This document shows, in pieces, positions 12,084 through 26,000 of a stretch of 64,000 nucleotides of DNA; position 1 is the stretch's first letter; the number at the start of each line of letters is the position of its first letter. A model generated the notes under the pieces. It worked only from the letters and a program-made list of their open reading frames with translations. It was not told the origin of the DNA and ran no database searches. The position numbers were made by a program, and so were the translations under genes. Origin of the DNA: Lanius collurio (taxonomy: Eukaryota; Chordata; Aves; Passeriformes; Laniidae); contig JACBWW010000016.1 in the NCBI GenBank assembly GCA_020086605.1, positions 2,545,510 to 2,609,509 of the forward strand. Reading direction: 5' to 3'.

Positions 12084-12352
12084 GTGATTGCAGAAGCCAC
12101 ATTCAAGAATCACCTGTGCAAGCTTGTTTTTAAGACCAAAATGCACATAAGTCTTTCTAATAGCAGTAGAGCAACATTCAGGTAGCAGGGTGGAATATGC
12201 TAGGCACTTGAGCTACCTTCCTAATATAAAAGTTTGCTGTTATTATTTTTTGCAGCATTTGCTTCATTATTCAAAAAGATTTGACATTTTAAAGCAGAAT
12301 GTTTTGGTTTTCTTGTTTGCTGTTAATTCCTCTTCAGAAGTATGGGCTCAAA

Positions 12353-12358
12353 AATAAA
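12353..12358 (+). promoter_or_regulatory. RGS21: Candidate RGS21 poly(A) signal (AATAAA)
   Basis: Canonical hexamer about 345 nt downstream of the RGS21 stop codon, followed by T-rich sequence. It competes with ATTAAA at 12078 and AATAAA at 12511. Confidence 0.4.
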
Positions 12359-15300
12359 TCCCTTTCAGGCAACTCGAATACATTTACTCTTTCATTTATC
12401 ATCTTATTTGTAGCTGGCAAAAAAATTTAAATCTTCTTTTAAACATGTTATGTACTAATTCAAAACAGGAGAAGTAGAAATATGGTTGACAACACACTAT
12501 GATAATATTTAATAAATAGGCAGCTGCTTCCAAACAAATGTTCTTGGCATTCAGAGCAAATTAATGTTTCATAATACAGCTGTCGTCAATAAGAAGGTCT
12601 TCAATTTTCCTTGTGTTAATTTAATTTTTTTATTGAAAAGTCTCAATTACTAATTGCATAGGCATTTTGGCAACAAACCACAACTGAGTAAATCTTTCTT
12701 TGAACATTTTCAATTAATCTATTTTCTTTGCTTTTCCAATATATCAGTGGTACTGTCCCCATGTACTCACAAAGAAATAATTTCATTAATTGTTACCAAT
12801 GAAATCCACTTACCAATTTTGTTTCAATAAAACACAGCTAAGCAGAAAAGTAGGCATAAGAACCAGTTTAGGCTGCAATCATGTAAATCAGGATTTAGTC
12901 ACGGTGTTACCTTTCAACCAGCAAGATATGATTGGAACCTGCAATCTTCAAGTGTCTACAGATGCACATGCTGATTAAATTAATTGCTCTTAGAGGATTA
13001 CTGCATATATTTAAATGAAGAGAGGAGTTGTGTCATGGTATTGAAGCAAAAATACTTTAAAGCGTATAGGGAAGAAATAATCTTTGCTGTGGAAAAAAAA
13101 TTCTAAATACAAGAGGCAGCAATAAGATTTTTCAAGAAGAAAAACAAATCTTCAATTTGAATTTGATGCTTTTGAGCTGCTATAAACTCCCAGAATCTTT
13201 CCCTGTGTGAAGCTCTGCTCATACCTTCTACACATCACCACATCCTCTGTGCAAAATATCCTTTCTATTTTATCAAACTACATCAAGGAACCAATTCATT
13301 TAGACCATGAAGGATATTAAGTAGCCCGAAAGCCTGCATACACATCCTCCAGTTGTGAGCTGAGGTTAAAATCCTGCCACATCTTAAGCAGACAGGGCAA
13401 AAAATATCTATATTTGACACCCAATTTCTTGTCTATCGCCTAGTTTTAATTTTTGCTGTCTGCATTTCTGCTTTTCTTTCTGCCCCAGCACTGGTGGTTA
13501 GCAGAGAAGTGAACACGATGGCTGAGGTTAAGCTGCCAGGAGGATGTGGGCTCCTCCTGCCCTGCCACAGCTGCCACTCCCTGCGCAGTGACATTTCAGG
13601 GGGAAAGTGCCCCTTGTGCCTGGGCTGCGCCTCGGGGGCTCTCTGCACCGGGGGTTTCTGCTGGCTGAGCTCACACTGTGGGCAGCCAGGAGGGCTGAAA
13701 TTATGGCATTTACTCACAGGTGTAGCAAGCCACCTGCCCTTCCTACAGACCTCATTCTCGTTGTCAGAACGGCAAATTCCCACTTAAAGGAAGAAGTGGG
13801 ATCACACCAGCTTTCGTAGTAGGGCAAAGTAAAAAACCCAAAATTTCAGTGCTACCAATGGTTTGGGACCTGAGGATAAAATGTACCTTGAGAACAGATG
13901 GGTGGTTGTGAAATCTCACAATTCTCTCTGTGCCCTCATAAGTTTTCATGCTTCTGGCTTTACCCCATTGCAGACAGAAAGTGCCAGAATGACGGCTGCC
14001 AGGCAGCTCCAGCTCCTGGCCATTTGAAAACACAGCTGAGGAGAAGTTAAAAGCATATTTAAAGTGTCAAACATGATAAAAATAATGTGTGCCATTATTC
14101 TGATAACTATATAAAAATAGCATCAGGTAGCATAATGTCCACATGATCAACGGTACAATTGTCAAAATAGGTGATAATTCTTAATATTTTCACATATGAC
14201 ATAGTTTTAATAATTACACAGTAAAGAACCATGAATGATTTTAACATATTTTCAATTAATCTAGAATGTTTTTAAGAGAAATGTACAGGAATGGCACTTT
14301 TAGGGGACATCCCTGACTCGAGGGTGAATTAACAGTACTAATTCTTTCATAATTTCTCAATGGAAACTTTTGTACTCCTAATTGACAAAGTTAAACTTTT
14401 GCTGTTGATCAAGCCCCTCAACATTTTTATTAATCTGTTCTGGATGCTAAATATGAGATGAAACTTGGCAGAATTAAAATATATGATCACCATAAATTCA
14501 TATATATCCCAAGGTAATTTGATTGCCATTCACAAGTAATTTTTCAAACCCTCAGGTCACTATCTGCCTATATCATATGCAATTCAACAAAAGCATATTG
14601 AAATGGTTTGGAGTTTATCAATCAAGTTTCTGAGAACTTCTGTAATGTAAACTATCATTTAAGCATTATAAAAGATCTGCTTCGGCAAGAGTTTGAAAAC
14701 ACCCAGACATGAAAGATGGGAGGCAGTGGTCTTTATTTCTCTTTATTTCCTAGGTCTAAAACTGCTGCTTCATTCTCCTACATCACCAAAAAAAAGGTCA
14801 CAGCTTAGCATCCCAAGCTCTGATAATCTGACTTAGGAAAAGGCCAAGCACTGAAGTGTGATTTAGAGGATTTAGATTGAACTTTGTCAAAAAGACTCAA
14901 TCTTGTTCGGCTCAAAAAGGTAGATTTACCAAAAAGTCCTACCAAATAGAAATGGGAATAAAAAATGCAAAGTGAATACCACATATTTAAAAAAAAACCA
15001 ACCCAATTTCTTCATGCAGTGCCAATCTTAAAGCTCCAACAGCACCTAGACTCAGAGATCCCACCACATCCATCACGCTCACATCAGGCCAGGACTGTCC
15101 CAGGTTGAAAATGAAAGGCATGTACTCTTTGTTTTCATTCTATTTATACATTTTATATTTATAAAATATGCATAGAAAAATAAAAGGCATGTACACAAAG
15201 ATAATAAATGCAAATTAGTCCTGAACACAGGACTGATGCTGGGACTGCAGCCCAGGAACCCAAATTAAAGGCAGCCAGGTACATTTTCTGCTGCAGACAG

Positions 15301-18300
15301 GATTATGTGAGACTTCTCTGTATGTCTTGTCAAAGGTTTGTTAAATTCTGCACATTTCTGTAAATGTTGGGGATGAAAACTCAGTATTTCCTCTTCTGTC
15401 AGAAAGTTCTCTGCTAAAACTGTAAAGCAAAAACATACTTGAACAGACACACATAATTACAGGCTTTGCACATGAATCTCTTAGGCTTTTGTTTGGATCT
15501 TGATCCAAACAAAATGATTAGAAGGTGGAATTCTTGGAGAAGTGTCTGCTGCTGCCATCACTCTGGGAACCTACATAACCTCTGAGCAGGATTTTCAGGG
15601 AACCATTTTCAGTGCAAGGCTCTCCTGAGGCATTTGGACCAATGTCAGAGCCCAGGGACCTGTCCCCATGGCTCACCACCAACACCCTGCTCATCCTCTT
15701 CCTCCCTGAGGTCTCCCCTGGGCAAACAGGGCCCTCCTCACACCCCCCTTCTTTTCTACATAAAAAGCACCCTCTTGGGTGAGATGTCTGTGGGTGATTC
15801 TTGACCCAGTTCAGCTCTCTTAGAGGATACAGGTTTTGAAGTGAACTTCAGTCATGGAAAGGGGCAGAAACAGCTCCAACAACTGCTGCAATTTATCCAA
15901 ACACGAACAATACAGGTGTGGTCAAACCAATCCAGTGAGCAGCAGCTACAAAATGTTCAATTTGACAACTTCCCTACATGTGCACGTCAGAGCTGCCTCT
16001 TGACTTCTTGTTTTTTATTTTTCCCTCTACACCACACATCTTCAGGTGCTAATCGTGCCTTTTGGATTACTGAGAAACAAGGCAGGGAAAAAGCCATGAA
16101 GAGAGGCATTGTCACAGCTGTTGACACCAATTAAAGGTCTCATGTAACTCAAGAAGAAGCCTGTGCTTATTAACAAAAAAATGAAATTGAGTAATGAAAA
16201 AGAGATCCTCATGCATACTCAACTTCATTCAGTAAATAGTGCGCTGCCTAGGAACGGTAATTGTTTGATATGGTAATTCTGAATTAATTTGAAATAGTTA
16301 TTTAGTAACAGAAAGTGTTTTGGCAAACTGACAAGCAGTGCTAAAATTATCACTAAGAGCTCATTTTAAGTATTCTGAAGCTGTTCATTTTGAGAAAAAA
16401 CACCTCCCAGAAAAGTTTATTTTCCATTTTTTCCAACTTTTCAACTTCTATAATATTAGGTGCTGGAAATTAGACTCAGTGTATTATCACGTATTTCAAA
16501 GAGGGCCCTGGATGCTTTCATCTTTCTTAAGAAAAATGAGTCAATACTGGATCAAATGTTTCCCTGCCTTATATTTTTATATTGTTGCTATGGTTTCTAG
16601 CTGCAATGTCATAATTTCTCTGTTCTAAAAGAGACATTGCCTTTTAATTTTTTTTTTCCTGTCTTGCATGGGTGAGGGTATTTGCATATAAAATGAGTAG
16701 AACTGGATTTATCCCTCAATTCATATCTGTTTCCATTTAGGTTTGCAAGGAGGTTATTTTTACTTCTATGAATAGTCTCCCTACTATGCATAACAGTCCT
16801 GGAAAGACAAACAAAAGCAAGTACTCAGTAAAAACTGTAGGGAAAACATTTTTTTCCTAATACAGTGGTTATAACTTACAGGCTCATAAACCAAGGAAAA
16901 AGAGAAGGATGAGAATCCATAAAAAATTGTTTCTTGAATAACTTCAAATATGCTGTGCTCCTAAATAAGATGTTTTGTAGAGAGAAAAAGAGAATAATGA
17001 AGTTAAATGATTTGTCATTTTGGACAAAAAAACGTGTTGCAGAAACACCCCCATGACTCCAACTGCATGGGGAATACAGCAAGACAGGATACAGGGAGAT
17101 TTCCCAGCCCACTGACACTGACACTCGTCAGTCACCCCAAGGCTAAGCTGCAGTGGATTCACCTTTCAATTCTTAACCAAATTCAAGCAGCAAAAAGACT
17201 TTTATTAAAATGCATTTTGTATCCCTCCAAGATACAGAATAACTGTACTGCACTAAGCTAGAGAGTCCTTGGCCCTTAAACCATCACCACACATGAACAA
17301 TGTTATTAAAGTTATTCTCAGCTGGTTTTAGACATTCCTACCACTAATCTTGGGAAATACCCAGGGCTCAGGGGCATTTACTTCCAAATAGATTATATAA
17401 AACATAAAGAAAGTGAATAAGTATAAATACCACAAACTCAAGAAAGCTCATTCTTTACATCCCAGAACAGGGGAAGCTCCTCTGAAAGGCTGAGCTAGTT
17501 TGTTATTTAAAGCATTGTATCCAACAGAGAAGATGCATAGGCAAATGCAGAGTGAATGGGCTGACAACAGAGACACAGAAATGCTCCTGACACTGGAAAG
17601 TGACATCACCCCAACCAGGAGATGTCAGCCCATGGCATTTCACCTGGTAGTAGGACACTGCTGCTGTAACCCCAGCATTTTCCTGGGTTCTGCACTCTGG
17701 CTTCCTGGTCTTTTGCCCAGGCTCCTCTCCAAGAAGGGACTGATCCTGCCTGGAGCCCATTTTGAATTTGCACCATGCTATCACTTTGTCTTGAAGTGCC
17801 ATCGGCAACTACACAACGTGAATAGTTTCAAATTGATTTGAATTTAATTTCCAGAACAAATGGAGTGGATTTTGATCTCCATGCAATCATTTTGCCTGTT
17901 GTAATGAGATAAAACGGCACTAGTGAAAATCTCTTATACTTACTGGATTTCTTGCCAGAACTGGGCTTTTTAGGGGGATAAAATGAAAAGTGTGACTCGT
18001 TAAATGGCATAAAAGGGGTTTTTGTGATATGATATCTTTTCATGTCAAATAGCAAGTACAACATATTCCAAACTAGAGAGACTTATTAATGCTGACACCT
18101 TTTACAGCCCCAAATGTTTTTCATTGTTGATAGTGACTCAGTATTGGAAATTATATCTTCTGAGACAGGAATTACCAGAACAAATTGTACTTGGATCATA
18201 CTTTATACTTCCTGATGTTTATGCCTTTTTCCAGCCGTTCTCACCCCTTATGTGGATCTCCCTGCAGTGACAATGTCATTTGCCAGAAAGACATTGGTTT

Positions 18301-21300
18301 TCATAGAAAGATTGGGATAAATTTTAAATACAGAATAATTTGATGTTTTAAAAATATGCTTGCTGGCTGCAGTCACCTTTGAATGTTAATCCTGCAAGCT
18401 TGTTCTCCCATTTTTATTAGGACTAACACTTTTATATTTTTTTTGCCATGCATGATGAGGTAATAAGTCTGTATACTGACCTTAATTAGAATTAGACAAA
18501 TGGTAAAGAAGGGCACAAGTAGAGGATTGTGGTTTAAAAAAAGGTTCATCTGATCCCCTAAAAATCTCCTCAGGTTTCTGTGAAGCATATTAATGAAAAT
18601 AAATGCCTACCACCATTGTTACTGTATAACCTAAAAATGCATTTTTCAGGGCAATGGCACCTATGGATGTAACAATTACAAAAATAAACCCTCTTGCTTC
18701 TTTCTTAAACAAAAGGAGTGGTTTGGTTTGTTTCCTTTTAGAATGGGTGGAAATATGAATTAATTTATACTTTAGTGTCCTCTGTGTAAGCAGGATTTTA
18801 TGCATAGGATTTATCTGATGGACTCCAATTTCCAAAGGGCTACTGCTCACCAAAGCGTTCCCAGAGCACAAAGTGTTCACAAAGCACAACAAAGCATTGC
18901 GGTCTGCGCCACAAAATTGCCTGGGTTTATCCTACAAGAAAAGTGCATCTCACATCTTATTTCTGTAATACATTTCAATATTGTTTTGTAGTACCATCCA
19001 TTTTTTCAAAATTGGGCATTTAAAACTAACCGAGGGATTGATCTTTTGTTGACAGTCCATATGAACAAAAGAGAAATGACAAAAGGAATTATAGCCCACT
19101 AGATATCTCTTAAATTCTTCAATTATATAAAAGTGAGGGAAATTCATATGCAAATTGAATCCACTGACATTAAAAAGGGAGGTGGGTACAACGTAATTGC
19201 AGAGAAGCTGCACAGAGGCAGAAGGATAATGACAGAGAAATATAAATGCTTTATAAATGTTAAGTCAATATAATTGAGGGAAGACAGCTCGGAATGCAGC
19301 CCCTTGGGCAGGTGATAGCTCGTAACAATGTTCCTGAAAGACATTGTGTACCTCGGTGAAAGAACTTGTTTATTCACATGTTTGTATTAACTCTCACCAA
19401 ACCCATCCATCTGAACCCAGAGATAATGTTTGTACAATGCCCTTTAGGACTCAATGGGAGCACAGAGCCCAGAAATCAAATCAGAGGGGCATGGCCTTGC
19501 ATTAAGAACAACCCACCGAGCTTTGCATCAAGGATCAAAAGCAGTCCTGATAGATCTGAACACACAGACCCACACACAGTCCTAGAATTCAACACATGTC
19601 AAGAATGCTGCAGTCTGGAGCTATTTAGGACTCATTTCTTTTTCAAAACCCGATTAACATGCAACAGGCAGAGAACTGTTGCTATCTAAAATTTCTGTAT
19701 ATCGGCGTTTTGAAATTGGAGGCATCTCAGTTATCTGAGAGATACAGGAGCTCAATGACTGGGTAATAAGGGCTACAGAGGCCTGATTTATGAAGAAACA
19801 TTAAAGAGAAGAGCATAAATACAGTATCTCAGTTAAGGAGACGTGAAGCATGAATGTTAAAGTAGCACAAACCCAAAGGACAAGATGCATCTTGTCATAT
19901 GGAGCATGACTGCAGGGACTGGCATGATGGGCTCACAGCTACATGATACAGACTGAGCCTTTTTAAAGATCTCCTGTGCTGATTCCAAGGGAAAGGACAG
20001 AATTCCCATAAGACTGGATACTCAGATATCGATCAGAGGAGCAATCCTCACTGACACAACTGCTGGACTTCCACCACTAAAGAATTCCCTTCTGCCTGTA
20101 CTCCAGCTGGACAGTGACCCCACCTGACACAAACACCGAGCTGCTGCTCAATTCCCAGACAGCAAAACTGCCCAGGCTTCTTGTTCCCTTGGCACTTAAA
20201 TATCCTGGCATTTCCAGGGCATTGTCTTTGCACAGTCCAGGCACAGCTGCCCTTAACTGAAGAACTGGAGAACATATAGGAGAAAGAAGGTGGAAAAAAT
20301 CAAGACAGACATCAAAATTAATTTACTTATTTAGGCAGATATCATTTTTAAGAGAACATTAACCTGCTTAACTTTCAGCACCTAAGCAATGCATCTTGCA
20401 TAATTTTGGCAGGAGAGCACACTGCAAACGTTGGTGCCTTGTTAAATTGGTGCTGTCAGACAGATCCAACTGCTGGTGCCTTCATAGGAGCAGTTCCAAG
20501 TTCTGCAGAGAGCCCCTCTGCAGCACTAAAAGGGCATTATCTTCAGGTAAAGGCACCTTTTTGCATCCATGTCTCTTTTACATTGCACCTCTACCAAGAA
20601 AAGAGTTGTTTTAATACAGAAATGTCAAAATCTTATAAAATACTGTGGTACCACCTTGTGGCAACTTTATAGATAGCTCTATTGGCATTAAGACTCTGAA
20701 TGACTTTTTAAAATAAAATTAGAACAGCTAGCATTTGTTCTCATTAGTTTTGAGCTCTGTTCTGAACCATCTGCATCCTCCTACCAGTTAGAATACCTGA
20801 TATTTGAAGTAAATTTTAAATGTATTTCAGTGAATGCTGGATATCAATATTACAACACTATTTAAAATTGTATATATAGATAGATACAAGCCTCTTTTTG
20901 AGGCAGAAGCCACCAGGCTGGTCTGCCAGGTAGGACTGACAGCTCAGGAAGCTGCTGAGAGCCTGCAGGGATCAGCAACACAAGAGGGAACCACCAGAGG
21001 GGCCCAGGTTGCCCCTGCTGTCTCACAGATTTGCAAGGAGAAGGAAGCCAGTATGAGGAACAGAGGTGACACAGGGAAGACAGCAGCTTCTGCTCTCATG
21101 ATTAAGATTAAAGGATGGCATGGAGAGCTCTGGAAGGTGAGCAGATGTGTAACTGAGCTGCCATGGTAAATATGAGCTTCTGAGAAGAAACACACAGAAA
21201 TCCAGATGCTGCTGGGTGAACTGGAGGCATCAGACTGGAAAAGCATTTATTTTAGCTGACCTGGCTGGGCCAGTAGCAAATTAGCTCCTCTGTACCCTTC

Positions 21301-23050
21301 TGCTTTTGAACTTTTTTAGAGACTCCAAAGTATAACAAAAAATATTGTTTCCAGGACCTTTTGGGTTGTCCCTCCCACAGCCATCCTCAGCTTTCTTTTA
21401 CACATCACTGCAGGAAATGAGGTTTCTTCCCTTAAACAAGACAAACCATCTGTTTACACGTTGTGCTTTGCTTGAGGACTGTCTCAGGGTATTGAAGTTT
21501 AGGGACAAATTCATCTCTTACAGCTTTGACTGATTTGAAAACACAGAGCAGGAAGAAGACTTTCTTGTGTTTGAAAACAGGAGTTCTCAGGTTATTATGT
21601 GTACAAGGAAGCTCTGTATTTTTTCAAATTAATGCTTCGAATATGAAGCAGCTTGCCACATCCCAACTTAAACTCAGATGTGCTTCTGTTTCATTCACAG
21701 CTATAAGCACAAGTTTAGTGTAAAAAAGACTGAAAACTGGCACAGAAATTAGGCATGAATGAACCAATTTGAAGCCCGGGCTTTGGTGTCTGTGAGGGTT
21801 TTCCAGCATCCTGCTTCTCAGTTCCCAGCTGAACCCCAAGGGAGAAGCACTGGTGTTATGCACTGCAGCCTTTGATTCAGGTTAGCAATGAAATATGAAA
21901 ATACAAAATAATTATAAGTCTAGGCACAGCATGAGGCTAAAATACAAAGCAAGAGAAGATGTGAACAAAGGCTCTTAGACCCTCTCAAGAACATCCTCTG
22001 TCTAGGCACCTTCCTGCCACACTTTCTAATCTCTCCGACCCCATACCTGTGTTACCTCTCTACCTGAGATTTACAGAGATCACAAAAGAGTGCCAATGTG
22101 GCCATTAGAGGAGAAAACCCCCTTTCTCCTGAAGCACTCAGATGGATACTGGTTCCTGCCAGAATAATCAGATGTGTACTTTTGACTATTTCTCTCACTT
22201 CTAAAAGCTGCCCTTTAAAGGCTCACACTAGTGTGTTACCAGAGTGTCCCAGCCTGTCAGAGAGTAAAACATTTTTCCACTAAGTAGGCACTTATGTACC
22301 TGGGACATGTGTTTTCCAAACTCTCTGCATACTCTATAAGGCAATGTTGATTGTGACCTGTCAAATAATCTTCCCAAATATCCATCATTTATGGGAGCTA
22401 TAAGCCCGTGCCTTGATGCTACATTAAATAACTCGTAACTCATGGCAAGAGAAGCAGCAGGAAGGGAAGATATATTGAGCTAATTAAAGGAAAGTTTCTT
22501 AAACAGTTTCTTTAACCTCTACACACTAAGCACCCATTTATTATTCTGTGCTGTAACAGACCACGTCAGTGTCCTCTCCTCAGGAAAGAAGGCCAATTCA
22601 GAACGTGTTTAAACATGTGCTCCCCTCCCAGCTGGCGAGCAGAAAGTTAAGTCCTCACTGAGAAAGCCTGAGGAAGAGAGGGAACATTTTGAGAAAACAC
22701 AGCAATTTTGGGTAGGTTTTTTTTCCATGATACAGAATGGGCTGAATACTGTCTCAGTAGTTTGGATAAGGAAATTGTAAAACACCATGCACAAAACATC
22801 TGCAAACAGGGCACAGAAACATGGCAGGGACACAGAGCTGGAGGAGACTTTCATCAGATATTCCTGTAATAGTGAACATTTTTTGCTCTCAACTTATTTT
22901 TACCTCATTCATCAGCAAGACCCTTATAAGTTCAGACCCCGCAATACGAATGAACAATCTGAAAAAATCTCTGTTTCTACATATCAAGGCCAGGACTTTT
23001 TAACAAAAGCTTTTTGATGAGAAAATGATGAGAGAACCCCCAGACTTCCT

Positions 23051-23073
23051 AAAAAAAAAAAAAAAAAAAAAAA
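23051..23073 (+). repeat. (A)23 homopolymer
   Basis: Twenty-three consecutive A residues, the longest homopolymer in the window. Sequence on its left shows no recognisable retrocopy, so a poly(A) tail of an inserted element is only a possibility. Confidence 0.95.
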
Positions 23074-26000
23074 GGTATGTTTCTAAAGGGTTATCATGAA
23101 ATTTTCTCAGGATAAGGTTGGAGGGGAGGGGAAAGAACAAGAATAAAAATTATTTTCTTCATGACTAGAATATTTCCTCTCTCATTTGGAAATAACCAGT
23201 GATTTACAAGCTAAGCTGGGAGGTCTGGAGGTGCAACAGAACCCAGGACAGCTACCTCAAGTCTCCCTCACTCCAGCTACTGCTTATCTTGTGACTGAAG
23301 GGTGTCTGTCTGACTGGTATGGGTTCCTCTGTGAACAGTTTCAGTTCTGGTTTTGGGTATTTTTTAAGCTAAACCCTTTGACCCCCAACTTCCCATTGCC
23401 CCCTCTTGCCTTTTTTCTTGATTTGGAGTACTTTGGTTTTTGAGGTCCTGATCCCACGTATGCCCCTGCCCACAGAGGCTGAATGTTACTCAGTCTGGGG
23501 GTGGGCTTATGGCCTCATGTGCTTTTTTTGGTTTGTCTGACTTGGGGGAGGGTGATGGAGATTGCACTCTGGCTCAGACTTGAGCCTCTCCATCTATATA
23601 CAGATGTATACTCGTGATATTTCCACAACTGTATGGTTTGAGGGCCATCTCAAAAAACCAGAAAGAAGGTGGGGACTTGCATGGAAAGTTTCTGCAACGT
23701 GCCCAGCCATTATGCACGCCTGAGTCATCCTGCTGTGTTCCCCTCCTCACCTCTCCTGAGCTGCCCATCCCGACCCAGGCTGGGGCACAATCCCCTGTGC
23801 TCATTACAGATATCTCCTTCTCAGCCTGGAAGTAGGTCTCTAACTGCAGCACCTGCAACACCATTTTTAACAAGCTGTTGTGAGAACCCCAGAGCCAGTG
23901 CAGCCTGCTTTCTCTATGGAAACTTGTGTCTTCTATTCTTAGCACCACCAAGTCTCACCCTGCTGCCACCTGCCACCTCACCCTTACATAAGGTTCCACT
24001 CCTCGCACCCACAACCCTTCTGTTTCACACCTTCACTCCCCTGCTGCCTGCAGACCTCTGGCAAGGCAGGAGCACCAGGAGCTTCAGAGACACTCAGGCC
24101 TCAGTGACCCCAGTCATTCAAGCACAGGCACGAAAATAAAACAAACACAAAATGTACCAAGGTTTAAAGGGACACAAAGAGCAGTAGTTTACAGAAAAGC
24201 GGGCTCAGACAAGCCCAAAGGTTTTTTCAAAAAGTTAAAAGTTTATATTAGTCACCAGCAGAGGACAGCAAGGCTTCATACATGCAGAGAGACTGATTTG
24301 CTTCTCTGCTCTGGGGGAAGAGACTGGTCAGTGTGTTTAGATATCCTTGGGAAAGGATATCCTCCTTCCAAAGAGAAGGACTCAAGAGTGCACATAAACG
24401 TGTTCCAGGAGCAAAAGCCTCTTGAGATGTGACTGAGCTGTACATTTGGCACAACTATTACATCATCTGGATACTGAAAGCCTCAGTTCTTAAACCTGTT
24501 CACCTTCAGGCACAGGCTCACATTCAGCCAGAACTGTAGGATAACAATAGTAAATACCTGGAGTACAGATCACAAGGCTCAGTCTTAGGTTAGAAATACA
24601 ACACCCTATTTTACTTCACCAAAATACCCAGAAGGAGACTAAATTTTTTTTTAAAATAAAGCTATTTAGTGCTATTTTACATTCTGAATGGCTTCCTACT
24701 CACCCTTAATTGCTATTTCAGAAGGGCAGAAACTGCAAGTTCAATGTCACAGCTGACAACCCCCTACCTTCAAAATTTTAGGGCACATGCAGTGACAGCA
24801 TGCACCTATATTTAGACAGCTCACACCCTCTGCTTCTTGGGATGAGGAAGAAATTTTGAAATGCATGCAGTCATTTCTGATCATAGCTGTCCTTTTCCAT
24901 GACTTCATATTCCACAAGACTTAATGACACTTTATCCCCAAGGAATGACAATGCTTATGTACTCCCCCATCACAAACTAACAGAAACCTCTACTAATAAG
25001 TCTTTAAAAATCAGGACAAGAGATTTCTTTTTTAAAGGACTAGTGAAAATCAAGGAGTCTCCTTTTCAACCTTGGCGAATAAGGAATGCCCTTTTTGAAA
25101 CACCCTCGATACAACATTTTTATTTTGTTAAAAATGTTTTCCAAAAACACGAACTACTCTGTAAAAATCTCAAAATATGGAAAATAGAATGAGACCATCT
25201 CCAAATGCAATAGACTATATGCATATACATGCCAAATGTGATTAGGGTGCTCATTTTTGTACTTTGATTTTTCACACAGAGAGGTATTAAGGTGCTTGCA
25301 TATCAAATGGGACATAAACACCATCCCATACCTAGTTTTGATTCCCATGAGTTAAAACCATCACTTCCAAATTTTAAAGGCTTACAAAAAGAACCAGAAT
25401 TGGGGCCCAATAATCTCCTTACCAGTCAAGAAACAAAGAAATCTATTTAATTTGTCACGGAACAGATCAACAAATAATGTCATCACAGCCTATAACAGAA
25501 ATTGAAATACAAAAACAAGACCAGTTCAAACTAGAACGAGATAATTTTTAATGACAGGACCATATGAAGACATGATAGATGGGTACTGGGCTCTAAATCC
25601 AAACTGGATAGCATCCTGAAGAAAGTTTTATTTGCACACATTTGTCAAGCTTTTGCTTTGCAGCAAGTCAAACTAGGTCATCAAGGTCTTTCAGGGCTTT
25701 AAAAATCTTTCAATGTACTCTAACAATTTCTTTTCCAGGTATTTTTTAGCCCTTGAATCTTGTCAGTACTTCTGTGATCTGCCATCTAGACTCACTGTAG
25801 AGTCTATTATAAACCCCATGAACCTCAGAACTCCTCACATGGGCTTCAGAACCAGCAGAATCAGTTGCTGGTCTATTGCTACTCATAAGGCACATTAAAT
25901 TGCAGCATTGTGCCTGTCATCTGTTTTCCCCTCAGTAAATCTTTCTTCATGCAAGCCAAGTGTACCAACATCAATCAAATAATGCTCAAAAAGAGAGAAC

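Noticed and set aside
23669..24139. 156-codon plus-strand frame rich in Pro, Ser, Leu and Thr
   Set aside because: Composition reflects a pyrimidine-rich stretch; overlapping frames on both strands are equally open and no domain is seen.
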